The position numbers and the translations under genes are program-made. The notes under the pieces were generated by a model. The model was given only the letters and a program-made list of their open reading frames with translations, was not told the DNA's origin and ran no database searches. Shown here piece after piece: positions 8,709 through 16,979 of a stretch of DNA of 36,089 bases. Numbering within the stretch: position 1 is the stretch's first letter; each line of letters starts with the position of its first letter. The stretch is from an uncultured bacterium (GTDB taxonomy: Bacteria; CALINM01), in the NCBI GenBank assembly GCA_938045315.1, contig CALINM010000239.1:1-36089 (forward strand), written 5' to 3'.

Positions 8709-9132
8709 TTTTTTTTGCCTCCTCTTCCTGCTATCCTTATTTTTATTTCTTTTTTGGAATTGGATGATGCCACCCCTTTGTAACGTGACAGACTATTGCA
8801 CTTGGTTGCCTGAGGAGTGATAGTAAAACAACCCATACACATTTTCTTCCAAATTTGTAAGAAAGAGAGGGGCGTATTATTGCGTCCATTAGCATTATAA
8901 TCCAGTGACAGAGAAAAAAGACCTACACGGACAAATATATCAACTCAGGTAATCCCAAACATGCCTGAACAACTCCCTATTTTTATTGACCATCACTACC
9001 CCATAATTGATATTCTCCTCGGAGGGGGACTGAAAGTTGGATAGTTTACTTATAGCTTAAATCCATCCAATTGTCATGAACATCTGAGAGCTTGCAATCC
9101 CCCAGTTTTCTATCTTTAGCTAGTAGTTTTTT

Positions 9133-9173
9133 GTATTTCTACCATTTATCTCAGGATTCCTGCCTGCGGCTAC
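9133..9173 (-). repeat. GTAGCCGC-type dispersed repeat, copy 2 (divergent)
   Basis: Minus strand GTAGCCGCAGGCAGGAATCCTGAGATAAATGGTAGAAATAC versus 5382-5419. Confidence 0.5.
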
Positions 9174-9267
9174 CTCACTTCCTTTACATAAAACCCTTGA
9201 AATCCTAAAAGCTTTATGAGATAATTTAACTGTTGCATCTGTCTGGGTTACCATCCTTTTCTGGCGA

Positions 9268-9424
9268 GAATTTAGAGGGATAATACCCTTTCAGAGCCAA
9301 CAATTTCAGTAGGGACAACCCTTGCGGTTGCCCTTAAAAGGGTAGGGGTAACACTTGCAATTGCCCTCAAAAGGGCAGGGACAAGCCCTGCCCCTACGTG
9401 CTTGCACCATACTACTGAAGAGCC
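9268..9424 (+). repeat. Dispersed repeat copy B: GTAGGGAC...GCCCCTAC element (9309-9397; two 33-bp units plus a 23-bp end unit)
   Basis: Near-identical to 5599-5785, including flanks gaatttagaggg...caatttca and ttgcaccata...gaagagcc, but lacks one 33-bp unit. Confidence 0.93.
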
Positions 9425-9470
9425 TTATTTTTATTAAAATAAATAAAAACATCTACAAGGAGGTTGAGCC

Positions 9471-10604
9471 ATGAGAGGATTTAAGTTTTTCTAGTTTTTG
9501 GTTGTGCTTTTGATGGTTTTAGGAGTTTTAGTATCAGGAACTTTTGCCCAGAAAAAGGGTAAGCAGGAGAAACCAGAAGAAACAGAGGTTGAAACAGTTA
9601 ATATTGTTGAGGCATTGGAAAAGGGTTTAATAGAGGCTGAGGCAAGGGGTGCTGGATTGGAGGCTGTAAATGTTGTGGTAAAGCGAAAGTTGGAAAAACC
9701 ATTAAAGGTGTTTGTTCCGGTAGGAACCTTTTTTGTAAATCCTGGAAAGGCTCAAAATATGGTAGCAACAAAAGATATAGTTATTGACCTTACACAGAGG
9801 AAAGAAGCCTCTTATAGTGTTCCTTCAGCCTCTGCTAATGTAGACAGGGATGTTCCAGGCAGTGACTCTAAATTTAGAATTGTTGTTGCCCCTGAATCTG
9901 AAGAACTTAGAAAACTTATGGAAGTAATTGCAAGGGAAAAGCCTTCAACTAAAGTAAAGCAGGTGGCTGTATGGATAGTAACGGATGATATTACAGGAGG
10001 AAAGCTTGACTCAAGGTATGTGAGTCGTCCTGCTTTTCTGCCTTTTGGTGGTTCACCAGCTGCCTCTGATGAAGATGTAGTAAGGGCAATATCACTTGTT
10101 GAAAGGGCAGGTATAGATGTTACACAAAAAGCAATTGTTAAAGAGAGGGTATCTGCGCTAAAAGGATTAGTATCTGAAGATAAAAAGGCTGGAGACTACT
10201 CAGCAAAGCTCCTTGGTTATCAGAAAGAGAAAGATATAAACAGCTTTAGGTTAGAGACATTAATCTCTGCACTGAAGGATGGAGAATGGGCTGTCCTCAG
10301 GGCAGCAGCAGAGGCACTTAAAAAAATCACAGGTAGAGATTTTGGCGAAAATTACGATAAATGGAACAACTGGTGGCAGGAAATAAGGGAAGGTTTAAAT
10401 AAAATTAGGAGGGATTGTAAAATGGCGAGATGGAATTTTTATTTGAGGATAGCAGCATTTCTTCAGATACACAGTTTATTAAATTTCTGTAGCAATAAAT
10501 CAGAATATCCTGATAGTTCAGAACCACCTACCATTGGTGATGGTAAACCTCAGAATTTTAAAATCGTAGGGGCTGCCCCTGCTGCTGCCCAAAATGCAGT
10601 TTAA
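9471..10604 (+). pseudogene. Secreted protein of unknown function, HEAT-like C-terminal segment; TAG at codon 8 and an apparent in-frame fusion to a second short gene start
   Basis: RBS aaggagg then ATG 9471: MRGFKFF*FLVVLLMVLGVLVSGTFAQKKGKQ... Track ORF starts at TTG 9498. A second RBS (AGGAGG) plus ATG lies in frame at 10422. Confidence 0.65.
10566..10582. repeat. GTAGGGGC-type element fragment E at the 3' end of the upstream ORF
   Basis: GTAGGGGCTGCCCCTGC; encodes the terminal VGAAPAAAQNAV-like tail of the ORF. Confidence 0.55.
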
Positions 10605-10730
10605 AATCCTTTGGGCAAGACTGTGCTGAGCCCCTTCAAATTTTTGGGCGATTTGGGAATTGCCTTTATTGGTTTAATATCTCTTTAAAAACTTTAAAAA
10701 CGACTCAGCTTTTCAAAAAGGGGGTTTATT

Positions 10731-11168
10731 ATGCAGGCAAAAAGGTTTAGAAGTGGGATGCTCTGGAACGATGAATTTACTGGAAACTTGGCCATCTTTT
10801 GCAGTGATGAAAGGTTTGTCAACGCAACTTTGGAGTTCCTGAAGCGTCAACTTGGCATTGATAGTTGTGATTTGATGGTTGTTGCTGGCGGTCCGGCTTT
10901 TATCCCTAATATCGAAATTGCTTTGATGGATAGACTTGACCTACTTCTTGAAGCCCACAAAGTCAAACAAGTCATCTTCATCGCTCACGATGATTGTGGT
11001 TATTACAAACACCTTCACAAAGGTTTGCCGCCTCAAACTCTCAAAGAAAAACAGCGTGAGGATCTTCTATCAGCCCTGATAAAGCTTCAATCAAAGAGCA
11101 TCAAAGTGAGAGCCTTCTTTGCGTTCGTTGATAGCGGAGAAGTCATCTTTGAAGAGGTTAAATTATAA
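10731..11168 (+). CDS. Compact beta-carbonic-anhydrase-like zinc protein (145 aa)
   Basis: C-x-D-x-R ('FCSDERF') and H-x-x-C-G ('IAHDDCGYY') zinc/active-site pattern of beta-carbonic anhydrases, plus 'VVAGGPAFIP'. RBS-like ggggg upstream. Confidence 0.65.
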   Translation: MQAKRFRSGMLWNDEFTGNLAIFCSDERFVNATLEFLKRQLGIDSCDLMVVAGGPAFIPNIEIALMDRLDLLLEAHKVKQVIFIAHDDCGYYKHLHKGLPPQTLKEKQREDLLSALIKLQSKSIKVRAFFAFVDSGEVIFEEVKL

Positions 11169-11272
11169 TACACCAGAAGCTTTGGTAGGTAAAAAGGTTT
11201 AGTATTTGGGTCAAAACATTCGCTCATGGAACCAAGCTATTGCGTCAACTTTTGGGACTTAGAGGACAAGCT

Positions 11273-11410
11273 GTAGGGGCAGGGCTCGCCCCTTGCTCCA
11301 ACAGATGAAACTTTTGTGGCAATTCATGAATTACCCTGCGGATTTTAAACTTCTGGGCACGGCGTGCCGTGCCCTTACAGGAAATGGGCAGGGGCAAGCT
11401 CAGCCCCTAC
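11273..11410. repeat. GTAGGGGC...GCCCCTAC element C (138 bp, internally different from A/B)
   Basis: Starts GTAGGGGCAGGGCTCGCCCCT, contains the perfect stem GGGCACGGC-GT-GCCGTGCCC (11355-11374), ends GGGCAGGGGCAAGCTCAGCCCCTAC. Confidence 0.8.
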
Positions 11411-11420
11411 TTGCTCTATG

Positions 11421-12027
11421 GCTGGATATTTCTCTTCTACTGTAAAATATGCATAAAAATTTTCATTTCTTAGCCTTATCTCCACTGTGTATGCTTCACA
11501 AGAAAAGACTAAGGCTTATATTTGATTTTCTCTGTCTCCTGCTGATATTCTTGCATGTATGTATTGCCTTTCTCCTATGTTTATACGCAAGTATAAGCCG
11601 TTTTCCCTTATCTCTATTCTTAAGTTTTGATTACCCTTTGAATGCTTTTGTACTATGCTATAAAGATTGCCTGTTCTTTTATCATACCACTGGATTTTTA
11701 ATTCTTCATACTTCTTGCCATTTATATGTCTTTTTCTTAGCTTTTCAAATAGAGCACTTCATCCAAAGATTACCTTCTTAGTGCTCATGTTTAACTCCTT
11801 TAGACTTTTCATTAAAGATTGTGCTTTGACTATGGCTGAATGGGAATATATTGCGTTAAGATTAAAGTTTGCTTAAAGGGTTTTTCTTAGGGTATTTAAG
11901 TTCATTTTTTCAAGTAATCTCTGGTAGGCGTATCTATAAGCTGAAGACCATCGTCTTGTGAGGTCTTTTAAGATTTCTATATCTTTTTGGTTATCAAAGA
12001 GAAGATTACCATGTATGGTTTTCATTT
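11421..12027 (-). pseudogene. tnpB: TnpB (IS200/IS605-type OrfB) relic, N-terminal part only, several stops
   Basis: Minus-strand MKTIHGNLLFDNQKDIEILKDLTRRWSSAYRYAYQRLLEKMNLNTLRKTL*ANFNLN...KKVIFG*SALFEKLRKRHINGKKYEELKIQWYDKRTGNLYSIVQKHSKGNQNLRIEIRENGLYLRINIG...NENFYAYFTVEEKYP; no RuvC-like C-terminus before element C. Confidence 0.72.
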
Positions 12028-12071
12028 GTTAGTATGTGTGCTCTGAATATATCTTTTGTCAAGTATTTTAA

Positions 12072-12981
12072 GAGGCTGTTCCAAAAATCCCGAAAGTATG
12101 AGAAACTAATATTCTATGTGGTGCAGAAGTTTAACAACACTTAAACCAAAAGAAATCTATAGCCTTATCAAACAATTCTACAAAGAACACCCACCAGAAA
12201 AACAAAAAAAGAGGAAGACCAAGAAAATACCCAGAAGAACTAATACTGTTACTGCTACTGCTAAAAATCACACTAAACGCAAGCTACAGAAAACTACTAT
12301 CCATAGCCCAAGAACTTTATCCAGATGAACAACTACCATCACTAAGAGGAGAAAGGAGAGGAGCCATATGCTATGGTAGATGGAACAGGCATGGGATACA
12401 ATACACCCTTTTATCTCAGGGATAAACGAGGTCTAGGGATAAGGAAGATTAGCTCGCATGTGAAGATAATTGCCTTGTGTTATTGGCAAGGAGGTAGGAA
12501 CTGGGTGGTTGATGTAGAGATAGGAAAGGCTTATAGCGATGAAGGGAAGCTATGCATGGAGTTATTGGAAAAGAGAAAGGAGGGATTACTTCCTTATGGC
12601 ACTAATATAGTGGGTGATAAGTTGTATGGTATGAGGGTAATGTATTAAAAGAGATGGAAAGTCTTGGATATAAGCCTATAGTTTGTTCAGAGGATACGAC
12701 GAGAGTGAAGGTTAAATCAAAGGAAAGGAAGAGGGCTGATCAGAGGGCTAAGGAGAAGGAAGAGATATTGAAGGGTAGGTATCGGATAGAGCAAGTATTT
12801 GGTAGTATAAAGAAGGCATATGGGAGTTACTTGTATGTTAAGAGGGAGCATATGGCAAAGCTTATGGTGTTGGGTATGTTTATCTTATGGAATATGGCTG
12901 GTTTGCTTAGCTTGGTTAAATTTTTGTTTTCTTTTACCTGGTAATATTTTGGAGTTATTAGGCTATTTTTAAAACATCCTC
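12072..12981 (+). mobile_element. IS4/IS5-like DDE insertion sequence, internally deleted and frameshifted
   Basis: Terminal IRs GAGGCTGTTCCAAAAATCCCG (12072-12092) and reverse complement GAGGATGTTTTAAAAATAGCC (12961-12981). Frames give RGRPRKYPEELILLLLLLKITLNASYRKLLSIAQELYPDEQLPSL, VDGTGMGYNTPFYLRDKRG, GDKLYG, YRIEQVFGSIKKAYGS. Confidence 0.88.
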
Positions 12982-12990
12982 ACTTTTCCA

Positions 12991-13019
12991 TTGTAGTATT
13001 TAAGCCAAAATTATATAAT
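12991..13019 (+). promoter_or_regulatory. Putative phoU promoter
   Basis: Weak -35 TTGTAG, 17-bp spacer, perfect -10 TATAAT, 29 bp before the phoU ATG. Confidence 0.45.
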
Positions 13020-13048
13020 TTACTAAATCAAAAAAATTTGGAGTGTAT

Positions 13049-13735
13049 ATGATTGAAGGGCACATTTATAAATCCTTTGATAAGGAACTTAAAGAGTTAA
13101 AAGAAAAGCTTCTTTATGAAGGTTCTCTTGTGGAGAGGGCTATTAGAGATGCTATTAAGGCATTGCTTGAAAGAGATTCATCTTTAGCAGAAAAGGTTAT
13201 AAGTGATGATGATGTGGTGAATGCAAAAGAAGTAGAAATTGATGAGTTTTGTCTTAAGTTACTTGCTTTAAGACAACCTGCTGCAAGAGATTTAAGATTT
13301 ATAACTACAGCTATCAAAATTAATTATGATTTAGAAAGAATTGGTGATATGGCGGTTAATGTATGTGAAAGGGTTCTGGAATTGAATCAAGAACCTCAGT
13401 TAAAACCTTATATAGACCTTCCTAAAATGGCTGAAACAGTCCAATTAATGGTTAAGGAGAGTTTAGATGCTTTTGTTAAAGAAGATGTGGAATTAGCGTG
13501 GAAGGTAACACGTGATGACGAAATAGTAGATCATCTTCATGATCAAATTTTTCGAGAACTGTTAACATATATGATGCAAGATTTCAAGGCGGTATCGAGA
13601 GCTACAAGACTGCTTTTTATTTCGAAATACCTTGAAAGAATTGCAGACCATGCTGTGAATATTGCAGAACTAGTTATTTTCATGGTAGAAGGAAAAATTG
13701 TAAGACACTTAAAGACACCTGAAGAGAATAAATAG
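13049..13735 (+). CDS. phoU: Phosphate transport system regulator PhoU
   Basis: 'LRQPAARDLRFITTAIKINYDLERIGDMAVNVCERVLEL' and 'LLFISKYLERIADHAVNIAELVIFMVEG' PhoU repeats. ATG at 13049 preferred over the 13043 track start because of the upstream ggag. Confidence 0.93.
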   Translation: MIEGHIYKSFDKELKELKEKLLYEGSLVERAIRDAIKALLERDSSLAEKVISDDDVVNAKEVEIDEFCLKLLALRQPAARDLRFITTAIKINYDLERIGDMAVNVCERVLELNQEPQLKPYIDLPKMAETVQLMVKESLDAFVKEDVELAWKVTRDDEIVDHLHDQIFRELLTYMMQDFKAVSRATRLLFISKYLERIADHAVNIAELVIFMVEGKIVRHLKTPEENK

Positions 13736-13841
13736 AGTATAGATTTTTTTCATTTTATTTTAGTTTTTTGCTCATATTACCTGAAGTACCTATGCACATA
13801 AATGATATTTGGTAAATATTGTTGCTTCTACTTCTATAATG

Positions 13842-14087
13842 TCCTTTACAGAAAAAATAGAAGAATATTTTATAGTGGGGCATCCTGAAATAATAGTTAT
13901 TGTTCAATCCGATAAGTCTACAGCGAGTATTCAAGCGTGTTTGAATGGAACTGTTCATATATATGTCATCAAGAGAATTAAAAATTCAGTATCTGATTAT
14001 ACAGGCTCTATGTTGCCTGGTGAGCTTATTAAGTTTTTTGAAACATTACAAATTTTAAGCTTTCCAAAACATTTTAAAACCGAATAG
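13842..14087 (+). CDS. Hypothetical small protein
   Basis: Open frame MSFTEKIEEYFIVGHPEIIVIVQSDKSTASIQACLNGTVHIYVIKRIKNSVSDYTGS...; no family recognised; no clear RBS. Confidence 0.45.
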   Translation, partial: SFTEKIEEYFIVGHPEIIVIVQSDKSTASIQACLNGTVHIYVIKRIKNSVSDYTGSMLPGELIKFFETLQILSFPKHFKTE

Positions 14088-14147
14088 TATACAAAAGGAG
14101 GATTTGGTTAACTTTAAAAACATTTAATCTTCTTAGACCAAAAGTGT

Positions 14148-14175
14148 TTGACAAAATTACTTTTTTCATTATAAT
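14148..14175 (+). promoter_or_regulatory. Consensus sigma70 promoter of the DUF177-rpmF-fab operon
   Basis: TTGACA (14148-14153), 16-bp spacer, TATAAT (14170-14175), 29 bp before ATG 14205. Confidence 0.8.
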
Positions 14176-14204
14176 AAACAAGTTATATTTGAAGGATTGT
14201 AAGG

Positions 14205-14723
14205 ATGAAAATTTTATTAAAGGATATACTTTTTGAAGAGATTGAAAGGCAGTGGGATGAATCAGTTGATGATGCAAATGCCCTATTTAATGTGGAGCCA
14301 CACAATACGATTAAAATGATCGAACCTTTTCATGTTATTATGAAGTTGTATAGAATTGGTGATAATGTTGATATAAGAGGAAGGTATACGGGTAGGCTTG
14401 AATTTGTTTGCGATAGGTGTTGTGAGAAGGCTATAAAAAATTTAGAAGAAAGCTTTCATTATATATTACAGCCTAAAAAAAATGATGAGGAAAGTATTGA
14501 AGAGGGAGATGAAGAATTAGAGATAGGTTATTATGAAGGCGATGAGATTGATTTATCTGAACTTGCTATCGAGCATCTTATGCTTTCTATTCCTATTAAA
14601 ATGCTTTGTAAAGATGATTGTAAAGGTATCTGTCCCTATTGTGGAGAGAATAAAAACGAATATGAATGTGATTGTGATAAGAAAAAAGGTTACTCAAATC
14701 CCTTTGCAATATTAAAAAATTAA
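14205..14723 (+). CDS. DUF177/YceD family protein
   Basis: 'GRLEFVCDRCCEKAIKNLEESFHYIL...DEIDLSELAIEHLMLSIPIKMLCKDDCKGICPYCGENKNE'; immediately upstream of rpmF as is typical. Confidence 0.88.
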   Translation: MKILLKDILFEEIERQWDESVDDANALFNVEPHNTIKMIEPFHVIMKLYRIGDNVDIRGRYTGRLEFVCDRCCEKAIKNLEESFHYILQPKKNDEESIEEGDEELEIGYYEGDEIDLSELAIEHLMLSIPIKMLCKDDCKGICPYCGENKNEYECDCDKKKGYSNPFAILKN

Positions 14724-14733
14724 GGAGTTAACA

Positions 14734-14916
14734 ATGCCAAATCCATTTAAAAGACATACTCGATCAAGAACAGGTAAAAGAAGGGCACATGATGCACTTT
14801 CAGCACCAAGCTTAGCAAAGTGTAGTAATTGTGGAGAAACGAAACCTCCACATCAAGTTTGTCCATCATGTGGATATTATAAGGGTAAAAAAATCCTTCA
14901 AACTGAAGAAGCTTAA
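14734..14916 (+). CDS. rpmF: 50S ribosomal protein L32
   Basis: 'MPNPFKRHTRSRTGKRRAHDAL...KCSNCGETKPPHQVCPSCGYYKGKKIL'. Confidence 0.97.
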   Translation: MPNPFKRHTRSRTGKRRAHDALSAPSLAKCSNCGETKPPHQVCPSCGYYKGKKILQTEEA

Positions 14917-14927
14917 AGCAAGACTAT

Positions 14928-15947
14928 ATGATAATCGCAGTTGATGCCATGGGTGGCGATAGGGCTCCCCATGTTACTGTTGAAGGTGCCTGTTTAGCTG
15001 CTGAAGAGCTGGAACTGACAATTGCTCTTGTGGGTGATAAGGATATAATTGAGCCACTACTCGAGGAACATAAGTATAAAAAAAGAAAGGGCTCTATTGT
15101 TGTTGTGCATGCCCCAGAAGTAGTTTCTATGAGTGAATCACCATCTTATGCATTGAGAAAGAAAAAAAACTCTTCAATCAGTTTAGCTCTGGAAATGGTT
15201 AAAAAAGGGGAAGCAGATGCGGCTATAAGTGCAGGAAATTCTGGGGCAATGATGGCATTTTCTATGTTCGTTATGAAAAGGCTTTCAGGTGTTGAAAGGC
15301 CTGCAATTGCAACAGTTATGCCAAATATCAATGGTGCGACTGTTCTTGTAGATGCGGGTGCAAATGTTGATTGTAAACCAACTAATCTTGTTCAGTTTGG
15401 TATTATGGGTGCAGCTTATGCATCAACAATACTTGGGGTTAAATTGCCAAGAGTAGGGCTTTTAAGCAATGGTGAAGAAGAGGAAAAGGGTACGGATTTG
15501 ACAAGAGAAGCCCATGAATTGCTTAAGAAAACCCCTCTTAATTATATAGGTTATATTGAAGGTAGAGATATATTTAAAGGAACTGTAGATGTAGTAATTT
15601 GTGATGGTTTTACAGGTAATATTGTTCTCAAGGTAGCTGAAGGGGTAGCTTATGCAATTACAAATATATTAAAAGCAGAAGCCAATCAATCTTTATTTAG
15701 TAAGCTGGGTTTTGTTATTGCAATGCCAGCTCTAAGGGCTTTAAAAAAGAAGATTGATTATGAAGAATACGGAGGTGCTCCACTTTTAGGTATAGATGGT
15801 ATAAGCATTATTTGTCATGGATCTTCATCGTCTTATGCAATTAAAAATGCGATTAGATATGCTAAAGAATGCGTGGAAAAAAAACTGAATACTATCTTGA
15901 AAGTGGAAATGGAAAAATATTCTAAGGGGTTAAACGAAGAAAACTAA
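14928..15947 (+). CDS. plsX: Phosphate acyltransferase PlsX
   Basis: 'IIAVDAMGGDRAPHVTVEGA...SAGNSGAMMAFSMF...GLLSNGEEEEKGTDL...VICDGFTGNIVLKVAEG'. Confidence 0.97.
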   Translation: MIIAVDAMGGDRAPHVTVEGACLAAEELELTIALVGDKDIIEPLLEEHKYKKRKGSIVVVHAPEVVSMSESPSYALRKKKNSSISLALEMVKKGEADAAISAGNSGAMMAFSMFVMKRLSGVERPAIATVMPNINGATVLVDAGANVDCKPTNLVQFGIMGAAYASTILGVKLPRVGLLSNGEEEEKGTDLTREAHELLKKTPLNYIGYIEGRDIFKGTVDVVICDGFTGNIVLKVAEGVAYAITNILKAEANQSLFSKLGFVIAMPALRALKKKIDYEEYGGAPLLGIDGISIICHGSSSSYAIKNAIRYAKECVEKKLNTILKVEMEKYSKGLNEEN

Positions 15948-15961
15948 AGAGGTATTAAATA

Positions 15962-16942
15962 ATGAAAAAACCTGTTATTACGGGTATTGGTGCTTATGTG
16001 CCAAAGGGAATTTTAACAAATAAAGATTTAGAGAAGATTGTGGACACAAGCGATGAATGGATAACAACGAGAACAGGTATTCAGGAAAGAAGAATTGCTG
16101 CTGAAAATGAAACTGCTTCAGATTTGGCATTAGAAGCAGCGAAAATAGCATTAAAAAGGGCTGGAGTAAGGGCAAGAAATTTAGATTATATAATTTTTGC
16201 AACAGCTACACCAGATATGTTGTTTCCCTCTGCAGCATGTATACTTCAACATAAATTAGGTGCAAAACATGCAGCATGTTTTGATATTGCTGCAGGATGT
16301 TCTGGATTTATCTATGCTCTTTCGATAGCTGAAAAATTTATTGTTTCTGGTGATGCGAATAATATTCTTGTGGTAGGGGCTGAGGTATTAAGTAGAATTG
16401 TTGATTGGAGCGATAGATCAACCTGTGTGCTCTTTGGAGATGGCGCAGGTGCAGTTGTTATTAGCGCTATGGATGGTGATCGTGGCATTATATCAACCAT
16501 GTTAAGATCTGATGGTAGTTATGGAGATCTGCTTAAGTTACCTGGTGGGGGTAGTCTTTATCCCGCTTCTCATGAGACAGTTGACAACAAACTCCACTAT
16601 ATAAAAATGCAGGGTAATGAAGTTTTTAAAAAGGCTGTGAAAGCTATGGAAGACATCGCAGCGGAAATCCTGGAAAAAAATGGTTTCCAGGGGAAAGACG
16701 TGGATTTACTTGTTCCCCATCAAGCAAATTTAAGAATTATTTCAGCTGTTCAAAAGAGGGTAAATATCCCTGAAAATAGAACATATATAAACATTCATAA
16801 ATATGGTAATACATCTGCAGCTTCAATACCAATAGCTCTTTATGAAGCTTCTGAAAGGGGATTTCTTAGAGAAAGGGATTTAGTTTTATGCGTTGCCTTT
16901 GGAGCTGGTTTTACATGGGGAGCAGGGTTAATAAGATGGTAA
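15962..16942 (+). CDS. fabH: 3-oxoacyl-ACP synthase III
   Basis: 'SDEWITTRTGIQERRIA', 'FDIAAGCSGFIYAL', 'LVPHQANLRII', 'INIHKYGNTSAASIPIAL'. Confidence 0.97.
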   Translation: MKKPVITGIGAYVPKGILTNKDLEKIVDTSDEWITTRTGIQERRIAAENETASDLALEAAKIALKRAGVRARNLDYIIFATATPDMLFPSAACILQHKLGAKHAACFDIAAGCSGFIYALSIAEKFIVSGDANNILVVGAEVLSRIVDWSDRSTCVLFGDGAGAVVISAMDGDRGIISTMLRSDGSYGDLLKLPGGGSLYPASHETVDNKLHYIKMQGNEVFKKAVKAMEDIAAEILEKNGFQGKDVDLLVPHQANLRIISAVQKRVNIPENRTYINIHKYGNTSAASIPIALYEASERGFLRERDLVLCVAFGAGFTWGAGLIRW

Positions 16943-16979
16943 TTTTTTTATTGGAGGCATAAAAAAATAGGAGGGAAAG

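Noticed and set aside
8709-9267. Possible further coding remnants
   Set aside because: I read both strands and could not stitch a convincing protein; left unannotated.
11449-11876. Plus-strand ORFs of 110 and 69 aa
   Set aside because: They are shadows antisense to the TnpB relic; hydrophobic, low-complexity composition.
3717-12027. Stop-codon recoding or suppression (many single in-frame stops)
   Set aside because: TAA, TAG and TGA all occur, stops are confined to the island, flanking core genes have none, and frameshifts and deletions accompany them.
11421-12027. Active TnpB-omegaRNA guide system
   Set aside because: Multiple stops and loss of the nuclease half and the 3' end where a guide RNA would lie; a relic only.
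12116-12328. 70-aa ORF rich in Lys/Thr
   Set aside because: Out-of-frame reading of the transposase N-terminus; another frame gives RGRPRKYPEELILLLLLLK.
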